Shown: positions 6,824-8,126 of the stretch, piece after piece
Layout: each line of letters starts with the position of its first letter
Position numbering within the stretch: the stretch's first letter is position 1
Assembly (NCBI GenBank): GCA_021776015.1
Contig: JAJFGT010000117.1
Coordinates: 1 to 8,126 of the forward strand
DNA from: Alphaproteobacteria bacterium
Lineage (GTDB): Bacteria > Pseudomonadota > Alphaproteobacteria > Micavibrionales > Micavibrionaceae
DNA: 8,126 bases
Direction: 5' to 3'
Program-made: the position numbers and the translations under genes
The notes under the pieces: generated by a model
The model's database searches: none
Told to the model about the DNA's origin: nothing
Seen by the model: only the letters and a program-made list of their open reading frames with translations

Positions 6824-6914
6824 GTATATAAATATATAGGTTAAAGGTCACTTACTTTTTTCTTGTATTTTATGTATATTTTTACTTGCTCTAATAACAG
6901 AATGTAAAGAATAA

Positions 6915-8126
6915 TTATAAACTTAACCCATATATCGTCAAAAATATAGAGAGCGTCAGACTTACCATCATTTGAGATCGCGTCAGTAAGGATACACCAT
7001 CTAATTTCTTAATGGCTAAAATCATACTTGTCCCTCGAACGACAAAAGCGGCAAGAACAGCTAAAGCTGCCCCTTCTCCTCCCATAGAGGGAACAAGTAA
7101 AATAGACATGAGAATCATAATAGATGTTGAGACAATACTGAGAGATAAGTTCCAACCAGCATGGCCTGCCATCGTCATATAATCTTCCGCCGAGCCAAAG
7201 GCTGTGTTCATGATAAAGGCTGCCGATAAAATTAAGAGGATAGGATAGGCATTATAACAACTTGTACAGAACCAGCTTGTGACCCATTCACCAAAGAAGA
7301 AGACACAAAAAGCTCCAAAAATAGCCATTGCCAATCCAACGCCGCGCACAATTTTAAATTCTGCGGCAGCGGTCGCTTTATCTTTTTGTCCAAAAAAAGC
7401 ACCTAAACGAGGGGCCAACAATTGAGATAGAGCTTGTTTTCCAATCAATAAAAACCGCCCTAGCCGTGCTGCAATGGCGTAATCTGCTGCAACAACAGCA
7501 CTGGATAAAGCCCCCACCAACAAAAGGTCAAACCCTCTTGATTGTTGATTGAGACCGTAGGTCATTAAATTCTTAGATCCATACTGAATATCCCAAGCTG
7601 TAAAAATTTTCTCCCTTACATTGGGGAAAACTGGCGTTTTCAGAAAGATGATGATTAAAGGGATTAAAAGCGCCATGTTCATGGCCAGTGCTACGCCTTC
7701 TACAGAAGGCATCACAACATAAGCAATCCATAATCCAATTATTTTAAGAATATTAGGCCAAATCTCATTATAGGTAATAGAGATTTTAACCTCTTGTTTT
7801 GCACGATGCCAAATTGCTAAAACACGACGAAGAGGTTCGAGTAGAATCATTGGAGCTAAATAAACAAGCCATTCTTTCAGTGCAAAATTTGAAAATAATT
7901 CGGCTATAAATGTCGATAACCCTACGGTTATTCCTATAATAAGAAGAGCATAAAAAGAAACCCAGCTCAGGGCACGTCCTGTCATAAGTTTCCCTAGCCC
8001 CATTTCATCCCCCTCACCTTCTAAACGCGAGGCATGATATAAAATAACACTACAAAAAGGGCCTGCCACCAACATTCCTATGAGGGTGACATAAGCAAGG
8101 GCAATCATAAAAAGACCAAAATCAGA
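6915..8126 (-). CDS. Polysaccharide flippase, MOP superfamily (5' end outside window)
   Basis: The frame runs from the stop at 6915-6917 through the window end, giving 403 visible residues. The ATG at 8108 is probably internal, because the preceding codons read SDFGLF and continue directly into the first helix, as in Wzx-type flippases (FGLF-hydrophobic). The chain is strongly hydrophobic with about ten or more membrane segments. The middle (about 182-260 counting from the Met at 8108), with GFDLLLVGALSSAVVAADYA and then the basic ARLGRFLLIGKQALSQLLAPRL, is typical of the family repeat. Members move lipid-linked sugar units across the inner membrane for O-antigen, capsule or exopolysaccharide, and some handle other lipids. 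The substrate cannot be told here. Two cysteines (281, 284) form a CxxC in a loop between helices. It is separated from the downstream pilus-like genes by 172 bp. Confidence 0.85.
   Translation of the reverse strand, partial: SDFGLFMIALAYVTLIGMLVAGPFCSVILYHASRLEGEGDEMGLGKLMTGRALSWVSFYALLIIGITVGLSTFIAELFSNFALKEWLVYLAPMILLEPLRRVLAIWHRAKQEVKISITYNEIWPNILKIIGLWIAYVVMPSVEGVALAMNMALLIPLIIIFLKTPVFPNVREKIFTAWDIQYGSKNLMTYGLNQQSRGFDLLLVGALSSAVVAADYAIAARLGRFLLIGKQALSQLLAPRLGAFFGQKDKATAAAEFKIVRGVGLAMAIFGAFCVFFFGEWVTSWFCTSCYNAYPILLILSAAFIMNTAFGSAEDYMTMAGHAGWNLSLSIVSTSIMILMSILLVPSMGGEGAALAVLAAFVVRGTSMILAIKKLDGVSLLTRSQMMVSLTLSIFLTIYGLSL

Noticed and set aside
6825..6838. TATATA-AA-TATATA inverted repeat as a terminator or protein-binding site
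   Set aside because: It is made entirely of A and T and could arise by chance in this composition. It is noted only as part of the spacer, not as a feature.
1..8126. Mobile element, prophage, CRISPR or defence system
   Set aside because: No transposase, integrase, terminal inverted repeats, regularly spaced repeats or known defence domains are visible on either strand.

Overview
The window reads as chromosomal sequence from a low-GC (about 40% or less by eye) alphaproteobacterium. The main pointers are an alphaproteobacterial-style NhaD antiporter C-terminus, an fmt-truA pair, a DUF3108 envelope protein next to glmU, and a TadD-like lipoprotein beside a CpaC-N-like protein. Genus cannot be fixed from sequence alone. 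Gene density is high: eight genes, two of them cut by the window edges, and no gap over 172 bp. I see no tRNA, rRNA, insertion sequence, CRISPR array or phage gene.

Plus-strand half (1-4479). The end of an NhaD-type Na+/H+ antiporter is followed after 6 bp by fmt (Met-tRNA formyltransferase). fmt overlaps truA (tRNA pseudouridine synthase) by 4 bp, so these three look co-transcribed. After 158 bp of AT-rich spacer with a possible promoter comes a secreted DUF3108 protein. It is followed after 19 bp by glmU, which makes UDP-N-acetylglucosamine for peptidoglycan and lipopolysaccharide.

Minus-strand half (4500-8126). In transcription order this holds a truncated MOP-superfamily polysaccharide flippase, a 172-bp spacer with a candidate promoter, a small exported protein with a pilus/secretin N-terminal (pil_N, CpaC-N-like) domain, a TPR lipoprotein resembling TadD, and xthA (exonuclease III). 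The last three are 46 and 28 bp apart and probably form one transcript. xthA and glmU converge with only 20 bp between their stop codons.

Most of the window is ordinary core metabolism, translation and repair. The least explained part is the exported pair at 5317-6742: a secretin-N-like domain without a secretin, carrying four clustered cysteines and an acidic, proline-rich tail, next to a lipoprotein of the type that acts as a pilotin in Tad pilus systems. No complete new system can be demonstrated from the sequence shown.
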